From M55B112 sp040880545 (GTDB lineage Bacteria; Bacteroidota; Bacteroidia; Bacteroidales; GCA-2748055), in assembly GCA_040880545.1 (NCBI GenBank), contig JBBDIE010000150.1, positions 1 through 64,000 of the forward strand: 64,000 bases of DNA, in the 5' to 3' direction. The notes under the pieces are model-generated. The model was not told the origin of the DNA, did no database searches, and saw only the letters and a list, made by a program, of their open reading frames with translations. Below are positions 45,433 through 54,241 of the stretch, piece after piece (the stretch's first letter is position 1; every line of letters begins with the position of its first letter). The position numbers and the translations under genes were made by a program.

Positions 45433-46782
45433 ATGAAATCATCGCCGGAAATACATGTTGGAATAGTATCCAGGAGCGAGCTGTCCATAAGGCTTTCAGG
45501 AAAATTTTCCGTGGCTGGTACTACGATCAATCTGTACGGCCGATGTAAGGTATCTGTTAAAATGGGAAAATTAAACTTGGTAACCTCCACGGAAACATTT
45601 GAATTTGATAGTAATGTAATCTTCTCACCCTGTAACTTTTCAGCCGATCTGTTTGAATTAAATGATGTAGTCATTGGTATCGATTTTCATTGGCAGAAAG
45701 AGGAACTTCAGAAATTCAGAGGTGCCCTGAAGTTAATCATCAGGGAAGGGAAGGTAATGGCCATCAATATAATACCTGCAGAGAATTACCTGTACAGTGT
45801 AATATCTTCGGAAATGAGCGCAAATTCCTCGCTTAGTTTATTGAAGGCACATGCAATTATATCAAGAAGCTGGCTCATGGCTCAATTAGATAAAAAGGTA
45901 AAATACAGTGATATCAGGGAGATTGCAGGACAGGCCAAGGAAAGCCCGGGAGAATTGATCCAGTGGTTTGACAGGGATGATCATCATGATTTTCATGTCT
46001 GTGCAGATGATCATTGTCAGCGATACCAGGGAGTTACAAAACTTAGCAACGAGCAAGTTGTACAGGCAGTTAAAGAGACAAAGGGGGAGGTGTTGGTATA
46101 TGAAGACGACATTTGCGATACACGGTATTCCAAATCATGTGGGGGTGCGACAGAATTATATGAAAATTGCTGGGAACCGGTTAATCACCCGTACCTGAGA
46201 AATATTCGGGACATTTCAGGTTCCCCAAATAATTCGTTGACTGACTTTACCGTTGAAAAGCATGCAGAAGACTTTATACTTGGTAATCCGGAAGCATTCT
46301 GCAATACATCAGACAAGGAAATTCTATCCCAGGTGTTGAACGATTATGACCAGGAAACAGAAAATTTTTTCAGATGGACCGTAAATTATAAACAGGAAGA
46401 GATAGCGGCCATTATCAGGAAAAGATCAGGTATCGATTTTGGAAAGATTATTTCACTGGAACCAGTTCAAAGAGGCAAGTCAGGAAGATTGATCAAGCTG
46501 AAAATTACCGGGACAAAAGAGACCATGGTGATTGGCAAAGAGCTGATAATCAGGAAATGGCTCAGCAGTTCACATCTGTACAGTGCTGCATTTATAGTTG
46601 AGACGGAAGAAGGTAAGAAGGGGAAGGTTCCACGATCTTTTACCCTTCGGGGAGCCGGTTGGGGACATGGTGTCGGATTGTGTCAGATCGGTGCGGCAGT
46701 GATGGGCGTAAAAGGATATACACATACAGAAATACTGGCACATTATTTTCCGGGTGCCGAGATCAAAAAAATGTATTCATGA
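45433..46782 (+). CDS. SpoIID-domain protein without signal peptide
   Basis: Encodes 449 residues from ATG 45433 (an in-frame TTG at 45367 is the only alternative upstream). The SpoIID domain is well marked: NYLYSVISSEMSANSSLSLLKAHA with the catalytic-type glutamate (E127), a Cys/His-rich insert (VCADDHCQRY, TRYSKSCGGATELYENCW) that could bind zinc, and the closing GAGWGHGVGLCQIGAAVMGV motif. SpoIID of sporulating bacteria is a lytic transglycosylase that acts on denuded glycan. Neither start gives a signal peptide or membrane helix, which is odd for a wall enzyme and suggests action on imported saccharides. It overlaps the permease gene by 4 bp. Confidence 0.85.
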   Translation: MKSSPEIHVGIVSRSELSIRLSGKFSVAGTTINLYGRCKVSVKMGKLNLVTSTETFEFDSNVIFSPCNFSADLFELNDVVIGIDFHWQKEELQKFRGALKLIIREGKVMAINIIPAENYLYSVISSEMSANSSLSLLKAHAIISRSWLMAQLDKKVKYSDIREIAGQAKESPGELIQWFDRDDHHDFHVCADDHCQRYQGVTKLSNEQVVQAVKETKGEVLVYEDDICDTRYSKSCGGATELYENCWEPVNHPYLRNIRDISGSPNNSLTDFTVEKHAEDFILGNPEAFCNTSDKEILSQVLNDYDQETENFFRWTVNYKQEEIAAIIRKRSGIDFGKIISLEPVQRGKSGRLIKLKITGTKETMVIGKELIIRKWLSSSHLYSAAFIVETEEGKKGKVPRSFTLRGAGWGHGVGLCQIGAAVMGVKGYTHTEILAHYFPGAEIKKMYS

Positions 46783-48674
46783 GTAACAACAATACAGATA
46801 ATACCGGACAACCTGGAAAATCAAATGTTTGGAAATGGTTGCCGACGCTCTATTTTGCAGAGGGGATTCCTTATGTGATAGTGATGACACTTTCGGTGAT
46901 CTTCTATAAACGAATGGGCATTTCAAATGCTGAAATTGCTCTCTATACCAGCTGGTTATATCTCCCATGGGTAATAAAACCCCTTTGGAGTCCCATTGTT
47001 GATATCCTGAAAACCAAGCGAATCTGGATCATCATCATGCAGTTGTGTATTGGTGCCGGCCTGGCTGGAGTGGCCCTTATGATCCCGGTGCCAGATTTCT
47101 TCAAATTCACCCTTGTATTCTTCTGGCTGCTGGCATTCAGCTCAGCAACACACGATATCGCTGCCGATGGATTTTACATGCTGGCACTAACAAAACATGA
47201 ACAGACATTCTTTGTAGGGATCAGGAGTACATTTTACAGAATAGCTATGCTGACGGGCCAGGGACTGTTGGTTATCCTTGCCGGATATTTTGAAGCAAAA
47301 ACAGGGTTACCAGAAGTCGGAGTAAGGGTTGAGACCGTAATGGAATCGATGCAAACTCCTGAATTTAAGCCAGCTGACATTGAAATTTTTCATGATCCCT
47401 CAAACCTCTATTTCTTTACCGATGATACGATCCACATTAGTACAGAAGGGTTGGATACTGAAGTAGCCGGTTCCATTATCAGGATGGCGGATGCCTGGAA
47501 TATTCGACATGGATTTTACCCGGAAGGCGAAAGGAAAGAGGTTGAAGGAGAACCCCCGGGTTGGTGGAGCCGGAAAGTATCAGGTCCGCTAACGCAGGCA
47601 CTCGGGAATATTTTTTCAGTTGAAAATGTGTCGGTTACATCCGGTAAAACGGGAAATATCGGTTATACTTATTTCTACCTAAGCAGCAAACCTGAACCAA
47701 ATAAGGATGTGATAATGAATTTCACCCAGCGTGTTGGAGATAAAAGTATCCGGCTTGTCAGGGATTACAGGTATACTTTCAATGAACAGAACTGGAACAT
47801 CCCTGCCGTAGCGGTATTTCAGCTTGACTCAAAACTGGATAAGACAATAAGTGCAGAGTTTTCTGGTCTTTCAGGAAATATTAAACTCGCCTGGACAATA
47901 GTATTTATGTTCATTGCAGCCCTATTTATCTTCTTTTTCCTATACCACCGTTTAGTGCTGCCACGGCCGGTATCAGACAAACCGGTGGGCGGAGAGGGTG
48001 GCTCCGTTATGAAAGAATTCCTGGCTACATTTCTTCTTTTCTTTAGGCGAAGAGAGATAAGTGTGATCCTTCTGTTTCTACTGGTTTACAGGCTGGGTGA
48101 ATCTCAGCTGGTAAAACTGGCCTCACCGTTTCTGCTGGATTCCAGGGAGGTGAACGGACTGGGACTTACAACAGGGGACCTTGGATTTATTTACGGTACA
48201 GTGGGTATGATCGCACTTACACTTGGGGGCATTCTGGGTGGAGTAGTTGCAGCTAAAAAAGGATTGAAATACTGGCTGTGGTGGATGGTTCTGGCAATGA
48301 ACCTGCCCAACCTGGTCTATGTGTTTCTATCTTTTACAATGCCATCTTCCTTGTGGATCATTGGTGCATCTGTTGCAGTGGAACAATTTGGATACGGATT
48401 CGGGTTTACGGCATATATGCTCTATATGATCTATATCTCGGAAGGAACTCATAAGACTGCCCACTTTGCTATCGCCACAGGTTTCATGGCACTGGGAATG
48501 ATGCTCCCGGGAATGGTCAGTGGCTGGTTACAGGAAATTATAGGATACCAGAACTTCTTTATCTGGGTAATGATTTGCACGATCCCGGCATTCCTGCTTA
48601 TTCCTTTTTTAGGCATTGACCCGGATTTCGGGAAGAAAACAGAGGAAAAGCAAGGAGCAGAACTTAATGAATAA
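46779..48674 (+). CDS. AmpG-like MFS permease
   Basis: Encodes 631 residues from ATG 46779, which overlaps the SpoIID stop codon (ATGA). The N-terminal MFS half (about 15-190: WLPTLYFAEGIPYVIVMTLS, YTSWLYLPWVIKPLWSP, ATHDIAADGFYMLAL) matches AmpG and SLC33-like carriers. A large non-membrane insert of about 200 residues (about 205-395) follows helix six, as often in Bacteroidota AmpG-like proteins. The C-terminal half ends with several helices (to about 615). AmpG imports GlcNAc-anhydro-MurNAc and its peptides, a fitting substrate for this cluster, but the assignment here is by similarity and context. Confidence 0.85.
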   Translation: MSNNNTDNTGQPGKSNVWKWLPTLYFAEGIPYVIVMTLSVIFYKRMGISNAEIALYTSWLYLPWVIKPLWSPIVDILKTKRIWIIIMQLCIGAGLAGVALMIPVPDFFKFTLVFFWLLAFSSATHDIAADGFYMLALTKHEQTFFVGIRSTFYRIAMLTGQGLLVILAGYFEAKTGLPEVGVRVETVMESMQTPEFKPADIEIFHDPSNLYFFTDDTIHISTEGLDTEVAGSIIRMADAWNIRHGFYPEGERKEVEGEPPGWWSRKVSGPLTQALGNIFSVENVSVTSGKTGNIGYTYFYLSSKPEPNKDVIMNFTQRVGDKSIRLVRDYRYTFNEQNWNIPAVAVFQLDSKLDKTISAEFSGLSGNIKLAWTIVFMFIAALFIFFFLYHRLVLPRPVSDKPVGGEGGSVMKEFLATFLLFFRRREISVILLFLLVYRLGESQLVKLASPFLLDSREVNGLGLTTGDLGFIYGTVGMIALTLGGILGGVVAAKKGLKYWLWWMVLAMNLPNLVYVFLSFTMPSSLWIIGASVAVEQFGYGFGFTAYMLYMIYISEGTHKTAHFAIATGFMALGMMLPGMVSGWLQEIIGYQNFFIWVMICTIPAFLLIPFLGIDPDFGKKTEEKQGAELNE

Positions 48675-48697
48675 TGATAATCTAAAACAGACCTGAT

Positions 48698-51016
48698 ATG
48701 AATTTTACATCAAAGGTAGAACAGCGTTTTTTTGATCTGTCTGATCAACAAATTATCACCACAAAAATCCCGTATATCACTGTGGATAATTTTCCGAAGC
48801 TTGGATTTTTTACAGCATTACGATTCCTGGAATGGGTAAGCGAAAATCCCACAGGGATCATTAGCCTCCCCACCGGGAAAACTCCGGAATATTTTATTAA
48901 GTGGACAATATTCCTACTGGAAAACTGGGAAACAAAGAAGGTTGAAAACTACAGGAGTGCGTACGGCCTAAAAGTTAAAAAAAGGCCATCGTTGAGTGGG
49001 CTTTCATTCGTGCAAATCGATGAATTTTATCCCATCAGGTCCAACCAGCACAACAGCTTTTACGATTATGTTCACAAATATTATATCAACGGATTCGGGT
49101 TGGACAAAGTGAATTCACTATTGATCAATAGTGATAAAATTCCGTTGTATAACAATATGCATTTCAATGAAGTGTTTCCTGATAACACCATTGACTTGAC
49201 GCTCAGGTACCGGGATCCAAAAAGTTCGGCAGAACAAGTGCAGCAGAAATCGTTATTTATGATCGATGACTGGTGCGTGAATTATGAAAATGCGATCAGG
49301 GAAAAAGGGGGTATAGGATTCTTTTTGGGAGGCATTGGACCCGACGGACATATCGCATTTAATACAAGAGGATCGGATCTCTATTCAACCACCAGGCTTA
49401 CTCCAACAAATTTTGAAACGCAGGCACAGGCTGCTGGTGATCTTGGAGGGATAGAAATATCCAAAAACAGACTGGTAATCACCATCGGACTGGAAACCAT
49501 TACCTATAATCCGGAGGCTGTTGCCATTATTTTTGCAGCTGGGGAGGCTAAAGCGGATGTGATTAAAAATGCACTGGAGAATGATCCCCAGAACATCTAT
49601 CCTGCGACGGTACTTGGTCGGTTAAAAAACAGCAGGTTTTTTATAACCCGTGGCGCTTCTGTTAAACTGCAGGATACAGTAACCAATTACTTTAAAACAG
49701 GGGAGTGGACACACGATAAGAGTGAACTGGCAATCCTGGAGTTGTGCAAGCGTTTGAATAAATATGCACATCATCTCTCGATGGAAGATATTAAGCGTGA
49801 TCCCTATTGCAGCCTGATCCCGCAAGTTAGTTTGAATACTGTTAAGGAGGTTATCAAAAGCATCGGCGCAAAACTTGGAAAAGGATGTGAAAGCGAGAAA
49901 AATCAGATGTATTATCACACGGGGCCCCATCACGATGATATCATGCTGGGAATACTTCCACATGTACACAGACTCTCCCGGAATGAATCAAACACGGCCC
50001 ATTTTGCAGTGTTGACCTCCGGGTTTACTGCAGTAACCAATGCATTTATCATGGATTTGCTTAAAGATACAAAGCAGTTCCTTTTAGATGGCCATATTGA
50101 GATGGTCAATTACCCCGACTTCTTTGATTCGGGCTATAAACACAAATGGGATAAGGATGTATACCACTATCTTACCAAAGTAGCTTCCGGAGAACCCCAT
50201 GAGCGACGAAGGGGCGTATGCCACAGAGTGGTAAGGTCCATCGTCGATATATACGGAGTGAAGAGTAAAGATGAACTGCGTAACAAACTGGACGATATAC
50301 TTTCCCTCCTGAGGAAAAGTTACGAGGGAGAGAAAAATCCACCGCAGTTGCAGCAACTAAAAGGGATGATACGGGAATTCGAAGAGGAACTCGTCTGGGC
50401 GCATTTCGGTTACCAGGTGAAAAATATTCATCATCTTCGCCTTGGTTTCTATACAGGTGATATCTTTACTGAGCAGCCGGAAAGGGAAAGGGACGTTACT
50501 CCGGTACTTAATCAGCTTCGGGAATTGAAACCCACGGTAATCAGCCTGGCCCTTGACCCGGAAGGCAGTGGGCCTGATACTCATTATAAAGTTTTGCAGG
50601 CTATCGCGGAGGCAGTCAGATTGTGGAGCAAAGAGGAGGACCTGTCAGAATTACGGATATGGGGTTACCGGAATGTATGGTTCCGCTTCCATCCTGCGGA
50701 GGCCAATGTGATCGTACCGGTATCACTCAATGCCATGGCTGTCATGGACAATTCATTCACCAATTGCTACCTGAGTCAGGTGGATGCCTCTTTCCCCAGT
50801 TATTTATATGATGGAAAATTTTCCGAATTGGCTATCAATATCTGGGTCGACCAGTTAAAGGATATTCAGCTTGTACTTGGGAAAGATTACTTTTACCAGA
50901 ATCCCAGTCCCAGGGTTCGCACAACACACGGCCTGATCTACTATAAGGAGATGAATGTTGAAGAATTTTTACTGCAGGCACGGGAACTGGAAAAATCCAT
51001 GGAGGGGATAGTCTGA
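48698..51016 (+). CDS. NagB-type glucosamine-6-phosphate deaminase fused to a PIG-L/LmbE domain
   Basis: A 772-residue fusion. Residues about 30-335 form a NagB domain (GIISLPTGKTPEYF, VQIDEFYPI, FFLGGIGPDGHIAFNTRGS with the catalytic Asp/His region). Residues about 400-700 form a PIG-L/LmbE domain whose zinc motif reads PHHDDI (410-415). NagB deaminates glucosamine-6-P to fructose-6-P, and PIG-L proteins are zinc-dependent N-deacetylases. A bifunctional GlcNAc-6-P deacetylase/deaminase is attractive since no nagA is in the window, but that is inference. Proteins of this fusion type are familiar in Bacteroidota. It closes the plus-strand run. Confidence 0.88.
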   Translation: MNFTSKVEQRFFDLSDQQIITTKIPYITVDNFPKLGFFTALRFLEWVSENPTGIISLPTGKTPEYFIKWTIFLLENWETKKVENYRSAYGLKVKKRPSLSGLSFVQIDEFYPIRSNQHNSFYDYVHKYYINGFGLDKVNSLLINSDKIPLYNNMHFNEVFPDNTIDLTLRYRDPKSSAEQVQQKSLFMIDDWCVNYENAIREKGGIGFFLGGIGPDGHIAFNTRGSDLYSTTRLTPTNFETQAQAAGDLGGIEISKNRLVITIGLETITYNPEAVAIIFAAGEAKADVIKNALENDPQNIYPATVLGRLKNSRFFITRGASVKLQDTVTNYFKTGEWTHDKSELAILELCKRLNKYAHHLSMEDIKRDPYCSLIPQVSLNTVKEVIKSIGAKLGKGCESEKNQMYYHTGPHHDDIMLGILPHVHRLSRNESNTAHFAVLTSGFTAVTNAFIMDLLKDTKQFLLDGHIEMVNYPDFFDSGYKHKWDKDVYHYLTKVASGEPHERRRGVCHRVVRSIVDIYGVKSKDELRNKLDDILSLLRKSYEGEKNPPQLQQLKGMIREFEEELVWAHFGYQVKNIHHLRLGFYTGDIFTEQPERERDVTPVLNQLRELKPTVISLALDPEGSGPDTHYKVLQAIAEAVRLWSKEEDLSELRIWGYRNVWFRFHPAEANVIVPVSLNAMAVMDNSFTNCYLSQVDASFPSYLYDGKFSELAINIWVDQLKDIQLVLGKDYFYQNPSPRVRTTHGLIYYKEMNVEEFLLQARELEKSMEGIV

Positions 51017-51091
51017 TCAAATTCCGGTCAACACCGGCCGGATTGGTATCTTGCCCACCAGCTTTTTGTGCAGGATCAGGTAATTTGTATT

Positions 51092-51102
51092 TTGTAATAC
51101 CT
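51092..51102. promoter_or_regulatory. Operator-like site TTGTAATACCT
   Basis: Fits TNGTNNNACNA except for the last base. It sits in a 19-bp segment (51082-51100) that repeats 39982-40000 with one change. It lies about 200 bp before the dehydrogenase start, so alone it is a weak call. Confidence 0.35.
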
Positions 51103-51281
51103 CAAGACCGGGTATTAACTCCTGACTCCTTCCACTTTCTTCTGGCAGGTTTTCAGAAGACTTGCAGAAATTAACGAGTAACGATAACATTATCAGCTAG
51201 GTTAACGTTCATTTGGATGAAATCATTAGTCTTCTTTTTTTTATACAAGATTCAAATATAATTGTAATTTTATAGGTTATA

Positions 51282-51296
51282 ATCTGTCATACAAAT
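51282..51296. promoter_or_regulatory. Operator-like site ATCTGTCATACAAAT
   Basis: The reverse complement equals the 40149 dyad in 14 of 15 bases. It ends 8 bp before the dehydrogenase start codon at 51305, a position where bound protein would block transcription or initiation, as expected of a repressor lifted by its effector. Confidence 0.55.
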
Positions 51297-51304
51297 AATT
51301 AATC

Positions 51305-54130
51305 ATGCCAGAAGCCGGGATGAAAAAATTTATTGCAGAGATGCGCCATATGCTTGGTAGGGGACAGGTGCTTACCAATGAGCTTTCAGTGATTGCATAC
51401 GGAGCTGATGCGGGATGTTATCACAAGCGTCCGCAGGTAATTGTCAAGCCCGGTTCAGAGGAGCATGTATCTTCGGTACTGAAACGGTGTTTTCAGGATA
51501 AACTGGCCGTTACATTTCGTGCAGCTGGGACCAGTTTGTCGGGCCAGGCAATATCCGATTCTGTACTGTTGGTTGCCCCGTCCGATCAATGGCGCCGTAC
51601 AGAGGTTCTTGAAAATGGAAAGATAATCCGAACGCAGCCTGGGATTACTGGTGCCAGGATTAATCAGATACTGGCACCTTACGGTGTTAAATTCGGACCC
51701 GACCCGGCATCTGTTAATTCAGCCATGATAGGGGGGATCATTGCCAATAATGCAAGTGGAATGAGTTGCGGAACACATGCAAACAGTTACGCCACCATTA
51801 CCGCCGCAAGGATCATTTTTTACGATGGTACCGTGCTTGATACGGCAGATGAATTTAGCAGAAAGGAGTTCGAAAGATCTAAACCAGAAATTATCCGGTC
51901 AATAAATTCCATTAAAAAGCGCATAAGCAATGATCTGGAAATAAGTACAAAAATTATCCAAAAGTACAGGATCAAAAATACTTGTGGATATGGGATGAAT
52001 TCATTTATTGATTTTGATGATCCTGTTGACATCATTCTTCACCTGATGATAGGTTCGGAAGGTACACTTGGATTTGTTTCTGAAGTGACGTTCAGGACCA
52101 TTGAAGTGAAACCTGCCAGGGCATCTGCAATGATCTATTTTAGATCATTAACAGAAGCCTGCAATACTGTTCCCCTTTTGAAAGAGGCAGGTGCCGCCGC
52201 TGTGGAGTTAATGGACCGGCAGTCACTTCGTTCAGTTGAGAATCAGCCCGGGATTCCTGGATATATCAAAAACTTTGGAGATAGCGTAACAGCATTGCTT
52301 ATCGATCTTGAAGCTGCGAATCTGACAGAACTGGATATGTTGGTAGAAAAGACCCAAAAGGCACTTGGGAAAGTTGTGCTGGAACGCGAATTTCAGTTAA
52401 CAACTGATGCAAGAGAAATGCAGGATTACTGGAAGGTTCGTAAGGGTATATTTCCTTCAGTAGGAGCAATGCGTAAACCCGGTACAGCTGTAATTATTGA
52501 AGATGTGGCGGTGAAACTGGAACATCTGACTGCAGCTGTAACTGATCTGCGCCAGATGCTGGATGATTTAGATTACAGCGACGCTGTCATATATGGACAT
52601 GCGATGGATGGGAACCTCCATTTTATTTTTTCACAGGACTTTGAGAAGGCGATTGAATTGAGCCGGTATGAAACGCTGATCCGGTCGCTTGCAGAACTGA
52701 TCGTTGATAAATACAATGGGTCACTGAAAGCCGAACATGGTACCGGGATTAATATGGCCCCCTTTGTACGTTATGAATGGGGTAATGTGATTTACGGAAT
52801 GATGGAAGAGATCAAAAACACGTTCGATCCATCAGGTATTCTAAACCCAGGTGTACTGATAAATCCTGATCCGGAAGCTCATTTGAAAGGATTTAAGTCA
52901 TTACCTGAAATTGACAGTACAGTCGATAAATGCATTGAGTGTGGATTTTGTGAAATAAACTGTTTGTCAACCGGATACACGCTATCTGCCCGGCAGCGAA
53001 TCGTCGTACAACGCGAACTGGCACTGCTCAGGAAGGATTCCGGAAACCGGCAACAGGTGAAAAGAATTGAAAAAGACTTTATCTATGCAGGCGACAGGAC
53101 CTGTGCCACAGATGGTCTTTGTTCCATCAGTTGCCCGGTTGACATTGATACCGGGATTTATATTAAAAAGCTAAGAGAACAAAAGATCAATGACAGGGGA
53201 GGAACCCAGCCAGTGGCACGATGGATCATGCGGAATTTTGGTTTTGTAAAGATGATGATGCGTGCAGGGCTGCGTATGGTGAACGGACTACACCGGATAT
53301 TCGGAAGTGCAATTTTCGGTGCGATCACAGCAGCGGTAAGGACAATCAGTCTGAAGAAAATTCCATCATGGAATAAATTCCTGCCTACAGCCGTTAAAAC
53401 CGGAAACAGTGAATTGCACCCAGTTCCGGGAATGCCAGCTGTTGTATACTTTCCCAGTTGTATAAACCAGGTGATGGGACCCCCAGGTCTGAATCATAAA
53501 CAGGTACCCCTGAAACAGGTTACGGAAGAGGTGTTGATCAGGGCAGGTTACCAGGTATTATATCCGGATAACATGGCTGGACTTTGTTGCGGTATGCCCT
53601 GGGGAAGTAAAGGTTTTACTGAGCTTGCTGATGCCGGTTCCCGTTCATTGGAAAAGGAACTCCTTAAAATTTCAGAAAATGGCAAATATCCTGTATTGTG
53701 CGATACCAGTCCCTGTGTATACAGGATGAAAAAAGTGATGGATAAACGGTTAAAAATTGTTGAACCGGTTGAGTTTATCCATGACTACCTGCTTGACAGT
53801 GTGAAATTAAATAAATTACAGGATCCCCATACCTTCCATATTACATGCAGTAGTATTAAGTTGGGAATAGAAGATAAATTTAGGAAAGTGGCGGAAGCAT
53901 GTGTTGAGAGGCCCATTTTCCCTGAGGAGGTAGGTTGTTGTGGATTCGCGGGCGATAAGGGGTTTTCAGTACCGGAGTTAAACGACTGGGCATTACGTAA
54001 ACTGGTTATTGACAGGGATAATGTTAAGAAAGGGTTTTCCAATAGCCGCACCTGTGAGATCGGATTGTCAAAGAAAAGTGGAATAGCCTATGAATCTGTG
54101 ATGTATATGATGGAAAAAGTAATGTATTGA
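51305..54130 (+). CDS. FAD-linked D-lactate/2-hydroxyacid dehydrogenase with FeS and CCG domains
   Basis: A 941-residue protein, the long form of the GlcD/Dld family. The FAD_binding_4 domain (about 35-265; TFRAAGTSLSGQAISDS, GGIIANNASGMSCG) and FAD-oxidase C domain (about 270-530; GHAMDGNLHFIF, EHGTGINMAPFV) are followed by a ferredoxin pair (CIECGFCEINC near 540 and CATDGLCSISCPVDI near 600) and two CCG motifs (LCCGMPWGSKG, VGCCGFAGDKG). It oxidises a D-2-hydroxyacid and feeds electrons to the quinone pool. D-lactate is favoured because MurQ makes it and a GntR regulator follows. Glycolate or 2-hydroxyglutarate remain possible. Confidence 0.87.
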   Translation: MPEAGMKKFIAEMRHMLGRGQVLTNELSVIAYGADAGCYHKRPQVIVKPGSEEHVSSVLKRCFQDKLAVTFRAAGTSLSGQAISDSVLLVAPSDQWRRTEVLENGKIIRTQPGITGARINQILAPYGVKFGPDPASVNSAMIGGIIANNASGMSCGTHANSYATITAARIIFYDGTVLDTADEFSRKEFERSKPEIIRSINSIKKRISNDLEISTKIIQKYRIKNTCGYGMNSFIDFDDPVDIILHLMIGSEGTLGFVSEVTFRTIEVKPARASAMIYFRSLTEACNTVPLLKEAGAAAVELMDRQSLRSVENQPGIPGYIKNFGDSVTALLIDLEAANLTELDMLVEKTQKALGKVVLEREFQLTTDAREMQDYWKVRKGIFPSVGAMRKPGTAVIIEDVAVKLEHLTAAVTDLRQMLDDLDYSDAVIYGHAMDGNLHFIFSQDFEKAIELSRYETLIRSLAELIVDKYNGSLKAEHGTGINMAPFVRYEWGNVIYGMMEEIKNTFDPSGILNPGVLINPDPEAHLKGFKSLPEIDSTVDKCIECGFCEINCLSTGYTLSARQRIVVQRELALLRKDSGNRQQVKRIEKDFIYAGDRTCATDGLCSISCPVDIDTGIYIKKLREQKINDRGGTQPVARWIMRNFGFVKMMMRAGLRMVNGLHRIFGSAIFGAITAAVRTISLKKIPSWNKFLPTAVKTGNSELHPVPGMPAVVYFPSCINQVMGPPGLNHKQVPLKQVTEEVLIRAGYQVLYPDNMAGLCCGMPWGSKGFTELADAGSRSLEKELLKISENGKYPVLCDTSPCVYRMKKVMDKRLKIVEPVEFIHDYLLDSVKLNKLQDPHTFHITCSSIKLGIEDKFRKVAEACVERPIFPEEVGCCGFAGDKGFSVPELNDWALRKLVIDRDNVKKGFSNSRTCEIGLSKKSGIAYESVMYMMEKVMY

Positions 54131-54162
54131 AAAACTTTTTCCTGTGAACTAATAAAAAGATA

Positions 54163-54170
54163 TATCTTTG
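54163..54170 (+). promoter_or_regulatory. -7 promoter box TATCTTTG upstream of the GntR regulator
   Basis: Matches TAnnTTTG, 71 bp before ATG 54242, suggesting that the regulator has its own promoter besides read-through from the dehydrogenase gene. The -33 element is only T-rich. Confidence 0.4.
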
Positions 54171-54241
54171 ACAGTCCTTTTTCGGCCCGTGTATATAATT
54201 TTAGGTGGGTAATTAAACATAATTTTAAGAAATTTTAGCAG

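Noticed and set aside
51024..51037. CCGGT/ACCGG hairpin after the NagB fusion gene
   Set aside because: The stem is only 5 bp and no U-run follows; not enough for a terminator.
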